Assembly (NCBI RefSeq): GCF_900218065.1
Contig: NZ_OBMU01000001.1
Location: 667,674-731,673 of the forward strand
Origin: Novosphingobium sp. Chol11
GTDB taxonomy: Bacteria; Pseudomonadota; Alphaproteobacteria; Sphingomonadales; Sphingomonadaceae
Direction: 5' to 3'
Length of the DNA stretch: 64,000 bases
A program made the position numbers and the translations under genes. Positions 63,490 through 64,000 of the stretch are shown piece by piece. Numbering within the stretch: position 1 is the stretch's first letter; each line of letters begins with the position of its first letter. The notes beneath the pieces are model-generated. The model did not search any database. It was not told the origin of the DNA and saw only the letters and a list, made by a program, of their open reading frames with translations.

Positions 63490-64000
63490 TTACTGCGAGA
63501 CGTTGGCGACGTTGCCGTTGCCGTTCTGCGAGATCGTGCTGTAGGACAAGTTGTTGGTGTTCTGCAGCACGGTTGCGGTGTTCAGATCACCTGCCTGCTT
63601 GACGATGCTGTCGACGTTCAGGGCGTTCTGAGTGACGAACGACTTGTTGTTGTCACCCGTCTGGTTGATCAGGCTGTTGGCACTGAGGCCGCCCTGGGTA
63701 ACTTCAGCCGTGTTGGTGTAGCCGTTCTGGGTCACATTGCTGAGTGCGCCAGTGGCATCCAGGTTCTGCGTGACGGTCGCAGCGTTGCCGTTGCCGCCAA
63801 ACTGGCGAACATTGCTAGTGGCTACCGCATACTGAGTGACGGTCGCGCGGTGCTGATTGCCAACCTGATCGACGGTACTGGAAGCGAAGTTCGTGCCAGT
63901 TCCGTTCGCCGTCTGCGTAACAGTGGCGGTGTTACGCGAGCCATTCTGGTCTACGTCGCTCGAAGCAAATGCGCCAGACTGGTTGAGGGTGGCGTTGTTG
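63490..64000 (-). CDS. Curlin-repeat protein, N-terminus beyond the right edge
   Basis: The frame is open to the end of the window. At least seven units are visible: SDVDQNGSRNTATVTQ, STVDQVGNQHRATVTQ, SNVRQFGGNGNAATVTQ, SNVTQNGYTNTAEVTQ, SLINQTGDNNKSFVTQ, SIVKQAGDLNTATVLQ and, as the C-terminal unit, YSTISQNGNGNVANVSQ, which matches the E. coli consensus S-x5-Q-x-G-x-G-N-x-A-x3-Q exactly if the preceding Ser is counted. The most regular of the four, so probably the main fibre subunit (CsgA-like). It is the 5'-most curlin gene visible in the run. Confidence 0.85.
   Translation of the reverse strand, partial: NNATLNQSGAFASSDVDQNGSRNTATVTQTANGTGTNFASSTVDQVGNQHRATVTQYAVATSNVRQFGGNGNAATVTQNLDATGALSNVTQNGYTNTAEVTQGGLSANSLINQTGDNNKSFVTQNALNVDSIVKQAGDLNTATVLQNTNNLSYSTISQNGNGNVANVSQ

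Noticed and set aside
1-64000. CRISPR array or complete prophage
   Set aside because: No regularly spaced direct repeats of CRISPR size and no cluster of structural phage genes or integrase were found. The Asn/Gln repeats at 58.9-64 kb are protein-coding curlin units.

Overview
This is chromosomal DNA of an alphaproteobacterium of the sphingomonad group, probably Sphingobium or a close relative. The base composition is GC-rich. A bacterial serine palmitoyltransferase lies beside a dedicated acyl carrier protein, the hallmark of sphingolipid-making sphingomonads. Gene order (obgE-proB, rplU-rpmA, tRNA-Trp-secE-nusG-rplK-rplA) and many small conserved hypothetical proteins also fit. The genus is inferred, not proven.

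Left to right: 1-3.1 kb, a cut-off histidine kinase, serine palmitoyltransferase and its ACP. 3.2-11.3 kb, housekeeping genes (NDUFS4-like subunit, HrpB, polyprenyl diphosphate synthase, chorismate mutase) and a tightly overlapping metallopeptidase-ccmA-ccmB-EamA chain. 11.3-20.9 kb, a DUF3376-type patatin, a nuclease-family protein, RadA, CvpA, an extended SDR, ProB, ObgE and an acetyltransferase. 21-27.5 kb, rplU-rpmA, two small ORFs, a KefB-type antiporter, an Fe-S photolyase and a DEAD-box helicase. 27.7-30.2 kb, the ribosomal/translocase operon with a block of palindromic repeats inside it. 30.2-37.1 kb, pyrB with a catalytically dead pyrC-like partner, a TauE/TIGR02186 pair and an NfrA/NfrB-like glycan pair. 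38.5-41.5 kb, sucC-etfB-etfA behind a palindromic operator-like site.

44.3-46.6 kb is a visibly AT-rich island holding a two-gene AAA ATPase + DUF4435 module that resembles the PARIS anti-phage system. Its ATPase gene is broken by at least two lesions while the effector gene is intact. Next to it, uvrA carries a REP-like palindrome translated in frame.

49.6-58 kb is ordinary accessory content: a likely small RNA with a strong terminator, a UrcA protein, several sphingomonad hypotheticals, an SDR, an SLC13 permease, NhaA and an NTF2-like protein. 58-64 kb is one minus-strand curli-type functional amyloid locus: four proteins with curlin repeats (one running off the right edge), a CsgH-like chaperone, a secreted protein of unknown role, and a LuxR-type regulator at the downstream end. 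The secretion genes (csgG/E/F) are not in the window and would be expected to the right.

The two most interesting regions are the expanded curlin locus and the decayed PARIS-like module. The in-frame palindrome in uvrA and the pseudo-dihydroorotase are clear smaller oddities.
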